The notes below the pieces were generated by a model. The model made no database searches. It worked only from the letters and a program-made list of their open reading frames with translations, and was not told where the DNA came from. Shown piece after piece: positions 26,583 through 38,400 of a stretch of DNA of 48,501 bases (within the stretch, counting starts at the first letter, position 1; the number at the start of each line of letters is the position of its first letter). This DNA is from Symbiodinium natans (taxonomy: Eukaryota > Sar > Dinophyceae > Suessiales > Symbiodiniaceae): contig CAJNDS010000081.1 in NCBI GenBank assembly GCA_905221605.1, positions 188,001 through 236,501 of the forward strand, in the 5' to 3' direction. Position numbers and translations under genes: made by a program.

Positions 26583-27301
26583 GTGAGGCTTAGCGTTGCC
26601 TATCCGACTTATCCGTCTTCACGGCATTCATTGAAACAGCACTGTCAAACCCTTTCAAGCGTCTCAGAAGCATCATTGTACATTTATCCACTTCATCGCG
26701 GCAATTTCACTCGCGACTTTGTGCTGCCGACCTCTGCAGCCATTCATTGGGTCGTTGGTCCACACCAAGGCCGCACCGTCCTGGTGTCGGCAGCCCCCAT
26801 CATTGCTTCCTTCGAGTTGAAAGACGTTGAAAGATATTTTCATCAGGATGCATATGCCTGCATGCTTGACTGAGCCTGTAGCCTGCGTGGCACATGGATT
26901 CATCGCACCTATAACCTCTGGCAAGACCCGGGCAGTTTGCAGCTCCATGTTCTTCCACTTCTCCATGTGTTACCGACTTGTGACCTGTGCACGTGTACAA
27001 CATAATGAAGCAATACGAAGAAAAGCCGAAGCAACAAATCGTTTGCGCCCTTCAATGAGTTCGTCTGCATGCACGGATTCTGTTTCGAGAGAGGAGCTCG
27101 CATGGGCAGGCCGGGGCCATGGGTGACGAGATATGCTTTTGGTGATGAAGCAACATGACCTCTGCTACGAAGTACACTAACGTGAGCCTTCGGAAAGTTG
27201 ATACTTGCCTGCAGGCCGCTGGGCCTATTGTCGGAGGAGAGCGATGGGACTGTGATCCGGCTATTCGAGGTGTCGTTCGCAAGCATGAAGGGCTTCGGTT
27301 A
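26583..27301 (+). CDS. Coding-like fragments, unrecognised
   Basis: The + frame 26583-26873 ends with IHWVVGPHQGRTVLVSAAPI then IASFELKDVERYF, and 27166-27301 reads TNVSLRKVDTCLQAAGPIVG followed by GERWDCDPAIRGVVRKHEG. Both look more like protein than random sequence and both are on +. They do not resemble a family I know, and joining them into one gene is conjecture. Confidence 0.25.
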
Positions 27302-28207
27302 ATTTAAACCCGACCTGATATAGCACGGATGGCAATGGATGGCAGCACTTTTCCTTCAAGGTCTTCGACCGAAGGCCACGCCAGACCCACAACCTCTTGT
27401 GTTCATGATGTTTAGGCACCGCACAATCATCCGCTCAATGGGGTGCTCGTTTACTCTCCAGCAGCGTGCTCCACAGGAGGAGACGAGGTGTTGAGTACTA
27501 GCCCCCTTACTCACATCACCCTCCGGAACTGCCGATACCGGCTGATTCAGATCATCTGTGCGTGAACTGTTGGCATGTGCAGCATCATCGAGTGGGCTAC
27601 ACAGTAAGGTTGTTCGTGACGTGCCAACACGGTCTTAAAAGCCTGCTCTGTTAGCGCGCGGAGTTATTATAACAATATGCAAGGAACGCAGTGACCGCGG
27701 TATCTATATATATATATATTAATGATTATAACGCACAGCACTGACCGGCCGAATTATACAGTAGGTCTTTGTACTGGCCCGTATAATTTCTTAGGACCAT
27801 GACCGGGAAGTGAGGAAAAGGAAACAACAGTACTTCTTCAGTCATCCTACTCTATCCGCTCGTTCCGTCATGGGGGTCGACAGCACTTCACGCCCCCCGA
27901 TATCCGCAGATGCTTGGCCTCTTGTTCTGGTGAGGTGTAAACAGGCGTCGGCCAGAATAGCAGTGCCTCGCAGTGCCACTTCCCATGTCCTGTCCAGGCC
28001 CTGGAGTGTCATGCTTCATGGCCGGGGCTTGAGCCAAAGGCCTGCCCCTGAGTTCCTCCTTCAGCTTGGAGAAGGTCACTTTCTGAGTCTGTCTTTCTTT
28101 CAGTCTCTTTGTCACCCAGAGCCTTAAATTGCTGCTGCAGTCGGCTGAAGCAACACGTGTGTATGCTGAGCGCATGAGGCCTCCTCAGCCCGGCTCACAC
28201 CACTATC
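27302..28207. other. No recognisable gene; (TA)n at 27701-27719
   Basis: A TATATATA run marks an otherwise plain stretch. Nothing else is seen. Confidence 0.4.
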
Positions 28208-28234
28208 TCGACCGTGTCAGATTGACACGGTCGA
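28208..28234. repeat. Perfect 12-bp inverted repeat with 3-nt loop
   Basis: TCGACCGTGTCA, loop GAT, TGACACGGTCGA. It would form a strong hairpin. No T run follows, and in a nuclear genome there is no reason to call it a terminator. Confidence 0.85.
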
Positions 28235-28597
28235 AGACTCAACAGATTCAGTGGATGGTGGCAATGCTGACAAGGAGGACGCGACCCAGGCAAGCAGGGC
28301 TTTGAGCTAGGAATGGCAAATGTGTTGAGCTCTTCGTTGCACCAATCAGGCAGGCCGGCCAGTGTTGAGTAAAGAAACTTGCATCTGGCTGACATGCATC
28401 AAGCATCCGACAGGTCACCGAAGCCGTCGCCGATACCGCTTGTCGCCCAAAAGAGGACGAGTTTGATGACATGGAGGCACACATGACATCGGGCACTGGT
28501 TGACACCAAGTCAGTAGTCACCAGCACTTACGAGTAATTGTAAACGCTTGCGCGCGCCGCCTCGGCAGCCGGGCCGGCCCCAGGACAGGAAAGGAGG

Positions 28598-28830
28598 AAA
28601 GAGGGGGGTGGGGGGGGGGTGGGGTGGGGGGGGGGGGGGTGGGTGGGAGGGGGGGGGGGGCGATGGGGGTGGGGGGTTGGGGTTGGGGGGGGGGGGGGGT
28701 GGGGCCCCTGCGACAGGCGGGACAGTGCACGGAATTGGTTTGCAGCTCCTCCAAGCGATTGGGGGGGGTCCCACAGGGCGGGGGGGGCGTCAGAAAATTT
28801 TGCATGGGGGGTTGGGGGGAAGGAGGCCCG
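28598..28830 (+). repeat. Poly-G/GGGGTGGG region
   Basis: G runs of 8-14 bases separated by T, A or short words, with strong G skew on +. The long frames here (28548-28989 on +, 28511-28805 on -) are Gly- or Pro-rich artefacts. G-quadruplex formation is likely. Confidence 0.9.
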
Positions 28831-29534
28831 ATCCGGGTTTGTTCCAGACGCTTCTCGGCAGGAAGCCGAGGCGAATCAGTGGTTGGCTGTGCTTGCTTGA
28901 CGAAAATTCATACTACTGCAAGACTCCGGCCAGGAGTTCGAGAAATTGGCGGGCGAGGTGAGAGAGGTTCGAAGCATGGAGGACCATGATGCTCGCAAAG
29001 AGCGTGCCTGCGTGCATCCGGCATGTTGGCTCCACACTGGCTTTTCACTGGTGTCTGGCCATTCGGTCTATCAACATAGTACAACCACGGTCCTGGTCAC
29101 CGGCTTTCTCATGCACGACTCATGCATGATGGTATTGAGTGCCCTTGCCAGGAAGTAGCCCTTCGGCTTGCCTCCACTCTGGGCATTGATTCGGACTCGG
29201 ACTGAAAAGGGCGCTCACCCACTGCATGGAATCGTTCAGCACTGTCAATCGTGTTGCGAGTCGGGCAAAGCATTGTCTCATTCATTGGTTCAGCAGGAGC
29301 TTATCCAATCCCGTCGTTGCAGTTCATCGAAGGTTTACCATGGTTTGTGTGGAGCAAGATGTGCAAAGCATGTCTCAAAAGGTAACCCAGTGCCCGGCAG
29401 ACTCTTTCTAACTGAATGGCAAGGCTGCCTCTTTCATATTCGGGTGTCATACATGTGATGACCATAGTTCATGTGCAATTATTCACTTCAGTCCGCTTTC
29501 ATGTCATAAAGCTGGCCACGAGCGTTGACCATGG

Positions 29535-29930
29535 TTGATCCAGATCAGTATTGGTGCCATCCTCATTCAAGTCGTTTGCGCAAACGACCGTACTGCCTGG
29601 CAGCATGTGGCGACGTCTAAGCGAGAGATGCTCATGAAACATCTTGATTTGCGGGGCCAAACAGTAAGGTCTGAAACGCAGTGTGAGCAGGGGTCCCAGC
29701 CACAGCTTCACAGAGCAAGCCGCCATCACCCAGGAGACGGCTTTCCCGCTGTTGATGCAACGAGGTTGATTCGAACTGTCGTGGTCAAGAAGCACGATGC
29801 GACCGATGGAGACCAACTGACACTCAAGGTTCATTTGGCCGATTTTGGCAGATCGTTCTGCAATGTTCTTTCCCTGTTCGATCTTGATCTTGGTTTTGAC
29901 AATCCTGACAATCCGTTTAATGCAAGATAA
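29535..29930 (+). CDS. ORF with DFG-like motif, unrecognised
   Basis: The frame is open for 131 codons and includes RTVVVKKHDATDGDQLTLKV followed by HLADFGRSF. HLADFG recalls the kinase metal-binding DFG, but no HRD, APE or glycine loop is nearby in this frame. The tail FDLDLGFDNPDNPF is acidic. It is not the missing DFG exon of the kinase at 9.7-20 kb, because it lies about 10 kb past that gene's end. Confidence 0.25.
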   Translation: MIQISIGAILIQVVCANDRTAWQHVATSKREMLMKHLDLRGQTVRSETQCEQGSQPQLHRASRHHPGDGFPAVDATRLIRTVVVKKHDATDGDQLTLKVHLADFGRSFCNVLSLFDLDLGFDNPDNPFNAR

Positions 29931-30135
29931 GGTCAATGATATTGTCATTGTCATGGAGAAGGCCTCTTCTCTTATGCCTTGACGAGATCAGGTGTTGACG
30001 TCCATTTCTGATTGTGGACCCTTGCTAGCCTTCCTGGGCAGCTGGCACCATGTTAATGCATTCTGTCTCATTGTTTGTTGTGCAGGACGAGACTGGCTGG
30101 TGGGGAGGGCACAAGGACCATTTGTTTTTTGTCGT

Positions 30136-30267
30136 TGTGCTGGTTGGTTGGTTGGTTGGTTGGTTGGTTGGTTGTTTCTTGGGTCTTTCTGTGTGCGCGC
30201 GGGCATCAGTCAGTGTGTGTGTGTGTGTGTGGGTGGGTGAGTGCGTGCCTGCCTGCCTGCCTGCCTG

Positions 30268-30318
<51 letters not shown>

Positions 30319-30335
30319 GTGTGTGTGTGCGTGTT
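30136..30335 (+). repeat. Compound microsatellite (GGTT)n, (GT)n, (TGCC)n, (TGTC)n
   Basis: Perfect short arrays in succession: GGTT at about 30141-30174, GT at 30212-30230, TGCC at 30246-30266, TGTC at 30268-30316, then GT again. Frames through it are artefacts. Confidence 0.95.
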
Positions 30336-31440
30336 TGTGTACGTCCAACCTTTTCAAAAGACAAGAAGAGATCAAAGCAGTCGGGCAGAGTGATCGCTTC
30401 TCTCACTTGGGCCGGGTCCATCGCTACTACGATAACCGAGCTCCTGCAGATTCATCATTTTTTAGATAGCACAGATGCGCAACCCACAGAGTGGTAAGGA
30501 CACGAGATGACCCAATTCAACCCAATCTATACACAGCCTTGGCAACTTAACTTGCGCGGCTTGGGGCCGTGATGGAACCTAATAAAAATCTTTGTCTTGC
30601 ATGGGCATCCAAGGCTTCCCCTTTAGCCTGCATGAAAAAAAGCGATGTAGACTGACTGACAGTTTCAGACATGCCCCATGTACAAGCTAGCGACAGCATT
30701 TTGCAGGCAGTCGCTAGGCAATCGGACGACTCCCTCGGCCCAGCCTAGCTGGGCAATGGCACCTTTTTCTTGTGTCGACCTTCACGAGATCAGTGTACCC
30801 TCGAATTCCGCATCGATCCTGCGTGGCAGTTGGAGGTCCCCACCAATGAGCAAACGAAAACTAAATTTGCTGTTGAGCATGCGAAGTTGGAAATGTCCAC
30901 AAGTTGCCACCTGCACACTTGACGGATTTCGAGGGCAACAGGGATGTGTGCATCATCATCATCATCATCATCATCATCATACAAATCGTTCAGTTTGTGG
31001 GTTCCGAGTTTCTTCACCGTCCCTTGCGTCAGGTCAACCTGATTCATCCCGTGTGGCATGCCACAACAGACATGACGCCAATTCCGACAAAACATGTCCA
31101 TGTATGACTGACATCAGCCACGTGCGGCATTTGTAATATTACGTGCCTCCAAGTTAACGTCCCACCGAAAGCGTGGTGGCATCCCTGATAGGCGAAAAAC
31201 CTTTTCGGACCGGTACGTTTACATCCGTTCATTATAGGTCACATGGTAGTGGACTAATGCAAAGAGAAACATATCGAGTCTGGAATAAACATTTCTGACG
31301 GCAAACTCGCTAGCGTGCTCGAGTGACTGTAGGTGTTCAGGCATTCAGCTTCTTTGCTGTAGCACATGATGACAGCATGTAGTTGCAATTCCAATGTTTC
31401 TCTTGTTTGTTTTCTTGCCCAAAACGCTAGGCTTGTAACA
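30336..31440. other. No recognisable gene; (ATC)n at 30950-30980
   Basis: A trinucleotide run of about ten units gives ten histidines in one frame and isoleucines in another. The surrounding frames have no recognised motif. Confidence 0.4.
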
Positions 31441-31650
31441 GGGCCCCGGGCGGGCACGACGCGACAAAGGGTTTGTAACAAAAACCGGTTCTTGCGACAA
31501 GCCTTGCGCGACAAGGCTTGCGACAAGGGGCGTTTTCTAGAATGCCACGCGACAAAGGTTTGAAACATAGCTGGCAGGACAAGGGGCGCGACAAGGGTTT
31601 GTAACAAGGTGGGGGCCGCCCCCCCGGCGACAAGGGGGGTATTGGGCCAA
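31441..31650 (+). repeat. GCGACAAGG/TTTGTAACAA repeat cluster
   Basis: GCGACAAGG-type words (GCGACAAGCCTTGCGCGACA, GCGACAAGGGGCG and others) alternate with GGTTTGTAACAA, seen near 31468, 31557 (as GGTTTGAAACA) and 31587. It shares GCGACAAGCCTT with the cluster at 3541-3665. Confidence 0.8.
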
Positions 31651-33160
31651 GCCCTTATGACGCAAATATGAAAGTAAAACGCCTTGCGGGGTTTCATGGT
31701 GCGACCTTGATTGGCAGAAACCCCCACTTAGCTTTTGATATTGCGGCATGCAGTACGTAGCGACACTTGATGACAGGAGGGCGAAGAAACCACCGGATGG
31801 TTTCCAGGAATTTGCGTTCAGCCACTCGAAGGTCAGTTCCTCACAACGCTCACAGGGATGCAGCTTCGCAAATTCGAAGTTTGCAAGTTGTCACCAAGAC
31901 CTCGCCTCCCATAAATGCACCTTTGCTTTCTCAACATTTCTCAACCACACTGGTGGGAGGCTACTATGAGCCCAGGGATAGTCGGCGCCACTCGCTTTGG
32001 GCTAAGTACCCACCGCACTGCTGATGAGCCTGGACGTTTCTGAATCCCACCTTCGATCTCAGGCCGGGTTCTGTGGCGGCCTTGGCTAGTGAGGGTTTGA
32101 CTGCGTTTAGCCTGTCCTCTGGCTTCCGTGTGTCAGGATACAGGGAGGCCCAAGAACGATGATTATGCTCAAAGCAGGACCCGCTTGCACTGTGAAATAC
32201 TAAGAAATACTAAGCAGTTGAATCGCCGAGAGGTTCGGGGTTTGGAAGGCCGAGATGCCTTTGCCACATGGCAAACTCAGCACACCTCAGCACCTGTGGA
32301 ACTTGAAAGCTTGTAGGACTGCGGAATCGGGTATCTCCAGCCCTGTCCGTCGCAGCTATGCAGCTTGGCTTTCTGTGATTGTCAGCTTGTCATCGTAGCT
32401 GCGGCAAGCCTACTGAGTCTATGGGAACTACAGTCATGCAGCAGGTGGCTTCACCACAGCGCACCAGCTCAGCTTCTGCACAAGGCTGTCATGTCTGCGG
32501 CAGGGACAGCGTCGGACGTGCGAAGTTGTGTGACGGCACCGCGGTTGAGCCATGACTCTCTTGACATCCTTGGACAGCATGGGATCAAATCGGGACTGCA
32601 GACGAGCATGTTTTTGAACTCGTAGATGGGGCTCAACAACCCATCGACTCCATTGATCTAGGAATTCAACAGATATCCTAGCGACCAGGTTTCAATATAT
32701 TGCTCCACCAGCAGAAAAGGTCAGCTACTTGCACCGCGTTCGATGAACAGAACTCAACGCGTAAAATGCTATCTCTACTGGCTGTTGACCATGTACACCT
32801 CACTGGTCAAGCCACTCAATACTGTCCAACTTGGACAGCCGGGTTGTCATCCAACGATGCCCTGCTGGGCCAACTGTGAAAGAACCTGCAGCAGAACTCT
32901 GTAATCCATCGTGCTCACTCAATGGGTCAATAATTTGCTAAGTAACGCTCAGATTGTATCAAATTGCGCCGTTGGCGTGGTTGGCCTGCCAGGGAGTCGC
33001 GATGGCTATGGGGACCAACAATCCCAGATACAGGAGCATCACAATAGACTGGCCGGCGACTGAGAGAACGGGAGAGGCTTTGCTGTGTTTTGATCACAAC
33101 GCATCCAATATAGAGTGGATCCGAATTGAAACGATGCTTCGCAAGCTCCTAGTACATTAG
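31651..33160. other. No confident gene
   Basis: A + frame at 32365-32625 (86 codons) looks mildly protein-like (VIVAAASLLSLWELQSCSRW). Otherwise only short frames are seen. Confidence 0.3.
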
Positions 33161-35573
33161 GAGTGCCAAACAGAGAATTGCGAAGGTGGAAGATCGACAG
33201 GCCCTGATTCTACAGGCGCAGCACCTGCTGGACTCTTCTACAGTATTGCGAAACATTATTATTATTATTACTATTATTATTATATATATATATATATTAG
33301 TATATCTTAGTGCCTTACTACATACGAGTACAACGCATGATGTGTCCGCCGTTTTGTCCGTGAAGCGGGGCATGCATATGTAGTGTTTCTGTTCATCATG
33401 TCTCGCTCTGCATTTGGAGGTCGAGCATCTGAAGCAGGAGAACCGCAGTTTGGAGGACAAGCTCCGCAGGCACCGCCGAGTGTCTGATCTCGCGTAACCT
33501 ACAAAAGAGGCTGTCTGCAAGAGTGCAGTTTCGACTGTGCCAGGCAGAGCGACTGCGATCGGAGAAGATACTCACAGCTGGAAGAAAGCTTCGTCACTTT
33601 GGAGGACTCGGGGATGTGAACTCAACCCGAATTTCTCGCAGCCCTACACCCTACTTACACTGAACCTGTCATCCTCAACCCTAAGCCTTAGACACCTTCA
33701 CTCTTGATGGCAGCGGTTGTGGCACTACAGCAACGCAGTGGGTGACGTTTCAGTAATCGTGACGTAGGCATTCTTAGTGCAACGTTACCCGTGAGTCACG
33801 ATGCCCTCGGTACCTGTCTGCGCCAGGCCAAAAGTCGTGAGCACTTGGCGGAACTCAAGGCTCACGTGCTGTTGCGAACTGGGAGCCTCATTTTTTGAAA
33901 CTCCTTGAAGAGCCCTCTCAAGAGTTTGCTACGGAAGCAGAGATAGACTGCGTCATGCAGGCCACAAGAGACCACAAGAACGAGCTGAGCGAAGCCAACA
34001 GCAGCCTGCAAAAGTTGTTGCAGGAGCCAAGTCGGGTGCACTAGGTCCAAGTCCGTTTAGTGCTCGTGATAAGCTTTGGGTCATGCCAAGGATGTGTTGT
34101 ATAGCTGCCATCCTGGGCTGCGTAGGGACAGACAGAACCTGGACTTTCCGATGCCATCCCCGAACGTTTCACAGTGCACGGGCTGGCAGCGTCTGGCAGG
34201 CTTCCGCATCAGAGAAAGAAAAGCTTCAGGCGGGCACTTGTGGGCAGTTCTTACAGCAAGTTGACAGCATCGGGACATAGTTCACTGTCAAGATTTCCTG
34301 AGCCAACTGTTTGTCAGCTCGCTGCTTGCTCTTGTGATGATAAGCATGCCTCTTCAAAATATTCCAGCAGAAGGTGAATCATGTTTACACTGACACTGAC
34401 ACGGTCTATACAATCAATGAGAACGTGACCCCTCTTGGCAGATTTGTGGGTTGTTTGGGTTTTTGTTTGCTCATCCTTGTGCGGGTCCCTATAGGCTAGA
34501 ACCCTGAACAGCATCCTCAACCGTAAGCCCTGAACGGCCTTCTTCGAGTAAGGCCCCGAGAGCCTCGGAGCGTGTGTTGGGTATTCTCGAGGTGGGGGAG
34601 GGGGGGGGGGGGGCGCGAAATGAGACCCCGCAGCCAAACCGGAACGGAACGGGTAAGAGGAGCCAAAAGGGAGAGAACCGGACCAGGACCCGGACTTCGC
34701 GCATTTGCAGTTCGCAGCAGGTCAACTGACAAAGATCTGGATTGATAAGTTGGATGCAGATGGTCTTCGAATGGTGAAATTCTCCAGAGGGAGTTCTGCT
34801 GGTTTCTAAGCAACTGGATCGGCTTTCGCGGGTTTGGCTGAGGTCCCCTTGGTCCAGCACAGAGAGCTGAGCCCGAAAAGGCCCCTCCGGTGAAACCACG
34901 GTTTCAAGTTGGACCCAGGAAGGCCCCTCCGGTGAAATCACGATTTCAAGTTGGACCCTAGAAGGCCCCTCCGGTGAAATCATGGTTCGAGTTGGGCCCA
35001 AGAAGGCCCTCCGGTGAAATCATGGTGTCAAGTTAGGTTCAAGTTGGGCCCAAAGAAGGCTCTTCAGATGAAATAATGGTTTCAGGTTGGGAAACAAGTC
35101 CGTGTTTTGTTGCGCACACTTCACGGCTCCTGGACCCACATGCTGTTTGCAGGCCGAGGTAAGGTTCAGGACGGAAGAAGTGCAGAGCCTGAGCACCAAA
35201 TTGGAGGCCTGTTTTGTTATGTTTTGCTATGTTTTGTTGCATTTTGCTATGTTTTTTGCTCGGTCGATACGTAGATGATTCCTCATCGAACCAGGACGTC
35301 AAAGTCCATGTTTGCGAGGTGGAAGTCGGGCACAAGACTGAGCTCAGCGAGGAGAGGAACCGGCTTCTCCGCAGGGTTCAGGTGACACGACTGCATGTTG
35401 CATTACGATCATTTTGTGCTTGAACGGAATCCGACATGGTCAAGTGACTTTTGGCACACCTTCTGGCTCGGCAAACGCATCATCATGTTAGTACAAAATC
35501 AAAAGGCGTTCTGTCAGAAAGCTGAAGCCAAGGAGCTGGAGACTCCAGAGCCACAGCGTCAGGAAGCGGTCTA
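33161..35573 (+). CDS. Probable coiled-coil protein, multi-exon (partial)
   Basis: Several + strand blocks are rich in Glu, Lys, Arg, Gln and Leu with heptad-like spacing: 33161-33257 (RIAKVEDRQALILQAQHLLD), 33408-33497 (LHLEVEHLKQENRSLEDKLR), 33907-34044 (QATRDHKNELSEANSSLQKL), 35153-35212 (AEVRFRTEEVQSLSTKLEA), 35319-35381 (VEVGHKTELSEERNRLLRRV) and 35515-35573 (QKAEAKELETPEPQRQEAV). Several follow AG|G acceptors, and 35319-35381 is followed by a canonical GT. Coiled-coil rods serve in cytoskeletal, vesicle-tethering or motor proteins, but no globular domain was found that says which. Microsatellite and 42-bp minisatellite DNA lies in its introns. One long rod protein is the simplest reading. 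Confidence 0.45.
33256..33298 (+). repeat. (ATT)n/(TA)n microsatellite
   Basis: ATTATTATT units followed by TATATATATATATATA. It lies directly after a coiled-coil block, presumably at the start of the intron. Confidence 0.95.
34590..34616 (+). repeat. Short poly-G tract
   Basis: GGTGGGGGAGG followed by about 14 G. It is one of many G runs in the window. Confidence 0.8.
34869..35095 (+). repeat. 42-bp minisatellite, array 3
   Basis: GCCCCTCCGG occurs at 34881, 34923 and 34965, an exact 42-bp period, with two further diverged units to about 35095. It has the same unit and orientation as the arrays at 16.9 and 17.3 kb. The minus frame again yields a 14-residue repeat (SPEGPSWVQLETVV). Confidence 0.9.
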
Positions 35574-37011
35574 AGACACCTCTTCAGAAAGCTGCAGTTT
35601 CAGCCAAGTTTCAGCATTCAGCATTCGTCCCTTCTTGTGGACGAGGCAGAAATTGCGCAGGAGGTCCCTCCGGCTGGTGTGGTGTCGCCGGCAGCATGAA
35701 ACCTCAACAAGTGGTCTTGCAAGGATGCCGTTTTGGCCAAGTCGCAGCTCCGCTTGTGTCCACTTGTTCCTTTTAAGGTAAAGCAGCTCCGGGATGCCTT
35801 CGAGCATGCAGCGGTTGAGCGCGCTTCTACTCCAACGCCGAGGCGCACCTTCTTTGCTGGAGCCACGGGCTGGCTCGCGTGCATCTTCGGCAGCGAAAGA
35901 ATGTGCCGTCCCGCTCCATTGCAAGCATGATGGACACCAGGCATATCCAGGCGTAAATGAAGCGGGCCTTTGACCACTGATGCTTCCGCTCCAGCGGCAC
36001 CAGCAAAGGGAAGAGCATTGTAGACACCCCCTCCTTGTCGTGGCTTGTCACAGACAGCACCCCCCAGCCACAAAAATGAGTCAGTCGTGATGGTCGTGAC
36101 AGCTTCGGCACTCATGAGAAGGTGGTGGGGTGGGTGGCCGGGGGGCGGAAGGGGGGAGTGAACAAAGTCGGACGTATAACCGGTCGAGGTCTGCCAGCCA
36201 GAGGCACACACTTGGCAGGATGCTAATTCTGTTCCAGTTCTGTTCCACCGTTGAAGTCGCCGTGTGCATCGGCTGAGTCATGTTGCTTGATGTTGCTTCT
36301 TTCACAAGATGTTCGCTCAGACGCCCCGCCATGTCTGATCGGGAGCGGTCGAAGGAGCCGTGTGTTTGCAGAGTCTTGAAGTTTTGGAGGCATGTAGGTA
36401 CCCAACCTTCCAGGCCTTGATGGGATGCGAAAGGCTTTAGGCTACTCGGCTACTGCACAGGAGCCTGTCGAACAAAAGAAAATGAACATCTGTTTGGTCA
36501 TCTTCTGACTCCAAATGCAATCGTGTCCCACGAACAGTAGACCCCAATTTATGTCTGTGAACAAGACCCGCTGACACCTCTGGATGCTGCCTTGGAAGGA
36601 GCAAGTCACCTGGAACAAAGTGTCTGCGGGCCCCTGAGGGTGATCCAGTCAATGTGTGCACGCAATGCGCACATGACATCAAAGTCCCACCTGCTTGTTG
36701 GTGTAAGTATCATGGGCTGACCAGTGCTACTGCAGTTCACGCGCACAGCGAAAGGACATCAAAGACAAGTTGCTACACTAGCTCATTGGAATCTGTCTGC
36801 AGCTTCTTGCGCCCCTCCTATTGCCCCAGCATGTCCCGGGAACCAGAGACAACGAGAAGCTTGTGACAGGGGGTCGCGGCGCCCCAGAGCTTACCAGCGC
36901 AGGCATGACTCACGGGTTCCCGAACATGGGACTTGGGACTTGGGACTTGGGACCCGAATATTCCTTGCAGAGTCGCATTGTCACAGCACAGGGCAGATTC
37001 TTGCAATCCAG
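35574..37011. other. No recognisable gene
   Basis: Overlapping frames on both strands (35618-36211 -, 36724-37101 +) show no motif. A small tandem (GGGACTTGGGACTT) lies near 36932-36954. Confidence 0.35.
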
Positions 37012-37491
37012 GTGAAAGTGAGCGCCACCAGGGCTTGCATCGAATCGTTGCTCACGGTAGCAGCAAGCTTGAAGGCAGAGGTTTCAACGGAGTCGACATA
37101 GGTATGCCGTTCAGCTGCATGGACTTCATTGGACTTCTAAATACTTCTAACAGCACTGAGCAGCCGTGGAAATCTCATGAGTCCTGTGTAGCTCATTGAA
37201 AGCCGCAGCCTCACAGAACGTTTGGCCTTTAATATCACTATGTACTACTGTACGTACAGTATCAAATTTCAATGCCAATCGCAGGCAGGCACTTCGCGCG
37301 GAGCAGGCGTGTCAATTGATGCTCCTTCTTGTGGTTCTTTGTGGGAGTGACAAGCCCAACTCCAGCAAGAGGTGTTCGTGTGATTTCGTATGTTTTCAAG
37401 TCCCGTACAACAGGAGGCCCTCGACGATGCCCTGAGGAGTGCCAGCGCTGTTTGGGTTGACCCAGGGTTGGTCGATTTCTTCACGCCGTGA
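37012..37491 (+). CDS. Two coding-like exons, unrecognised
   Basis: 37012-37098 follows AATCCAG and reads VKVSATRACIESLLTVAASL then KAEVSTEST before TAG. 37414-37488 follows CAACAG and reads EALDDALRSASAVWVDPGLV then DFFTP before TGA. Both have AG|G acceptors and protein-like composition. They may share a gene with later frames (37730-38122, 38401-39249). No family is recognised. Confidence 0.35.
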
Positions 37492-38400
37492 ATTGCCGCA
37501 TATTGACGAATTGCTGTGCAGTTTGTTCCGAAATCTTTGTAAGGATGACTCGGAGTTCTCGCCTTTCCACCGTGGAAAGAAGGACAGCTGCATTCTCCAC
37601 AGAGGTGGAGAGAAGAATCGCCTCGAAGAAGCCAATGAAGCAATGTAGGAAGCAATGCTTCAGGCTTAGGCTTACTTTCGCAAAGCAGCTTTTGAGAACC
37701 CGAATGAGCATGAGATGCCTGTGTAGGACATGCGGCTGGCGTTTCCAACCGAGGCACGGCTGCTGAAGCGACACATCCACGCCATGTTTTCGGGGACTTT
37801 TGGGAGGACCATTCCCACCAGGAAACCCTGCAGCCTCTGGAAGCGTAGCGTCGTGCACCTGTCACCCGTGCCCACCCTTTCAGTCCGTCCAGTAGCGCCA
37901 TTTTTGCTTGCTGTTGTGGACGTGTTCAGAAGCAACACCGTCCCCTGGTTAAAGCTAGCAGGCAAGCGTGTAGCAGTGGATCCATCCGGACAGCCCCCGG
38001 AGCGTAAACTTCCCCCTCCTTTTGTACCACAAGCATGGGGCCACCCTGATGAGTGTGGCAACCGTGCCCACCAGCCGCCTCAAACGACATTGGCTGACCA
38101 CTGCGAGCAGGCTCTCTGCTAGCAAACGTGACAGCGTGGCTGCAGCCAACAGACTTTTCGTCAAACTCCCAGGCTTCCGCACTAAGCTGCCCTCTTTTTT
38201 TGCCATGATGCGTAATACAGTCGTAAGACCACAGAGGATCCAGGGCGTTCGTGCATCACAATGCCGGGTTGGCAAGCGACGCCTATGACTGTTCATTGCA
38301 ATATGCCTATGTCTACAGCACTGAGTACGGTTGGCATGCAAAACAAGCATCATAATGCGGAGCGGAAGGGTCAGGCCTGCTGCAACGCTGCCATGCTACA

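Noticed and set aside
28598-28830. Gly-rich and Pro-rich ORFs in poly-G DNA
   Set aside because: They exist in all frames because G runs have no stops. The same applies at 47.1-47.3 kb.
29835-29855. HLADFG as the missing DFG exon of the kinase
   Set aside because: It lies about 10 kb downstream of the kinase's last exon, so it cannot be placed in order.
30950-30980. His-run protein
   Set aside because: The histidines come from a trinucleotide microsatellite, with no supporting protein around it.
35266-35290. YVDD motif, as in reverse transcriptases
   Set aside because: YVDD followed by SSSNQ has no other reverse-transcriptase block around it, and the adjacent exon is coiled-coil. A four-residue match is not enough.
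37890-37915. Second spliced-leader relict (AGCGCCATTTTTGCTTG)
   Set aside because: It needs insertions and several mismatches against DinoSL, so it is within chance.
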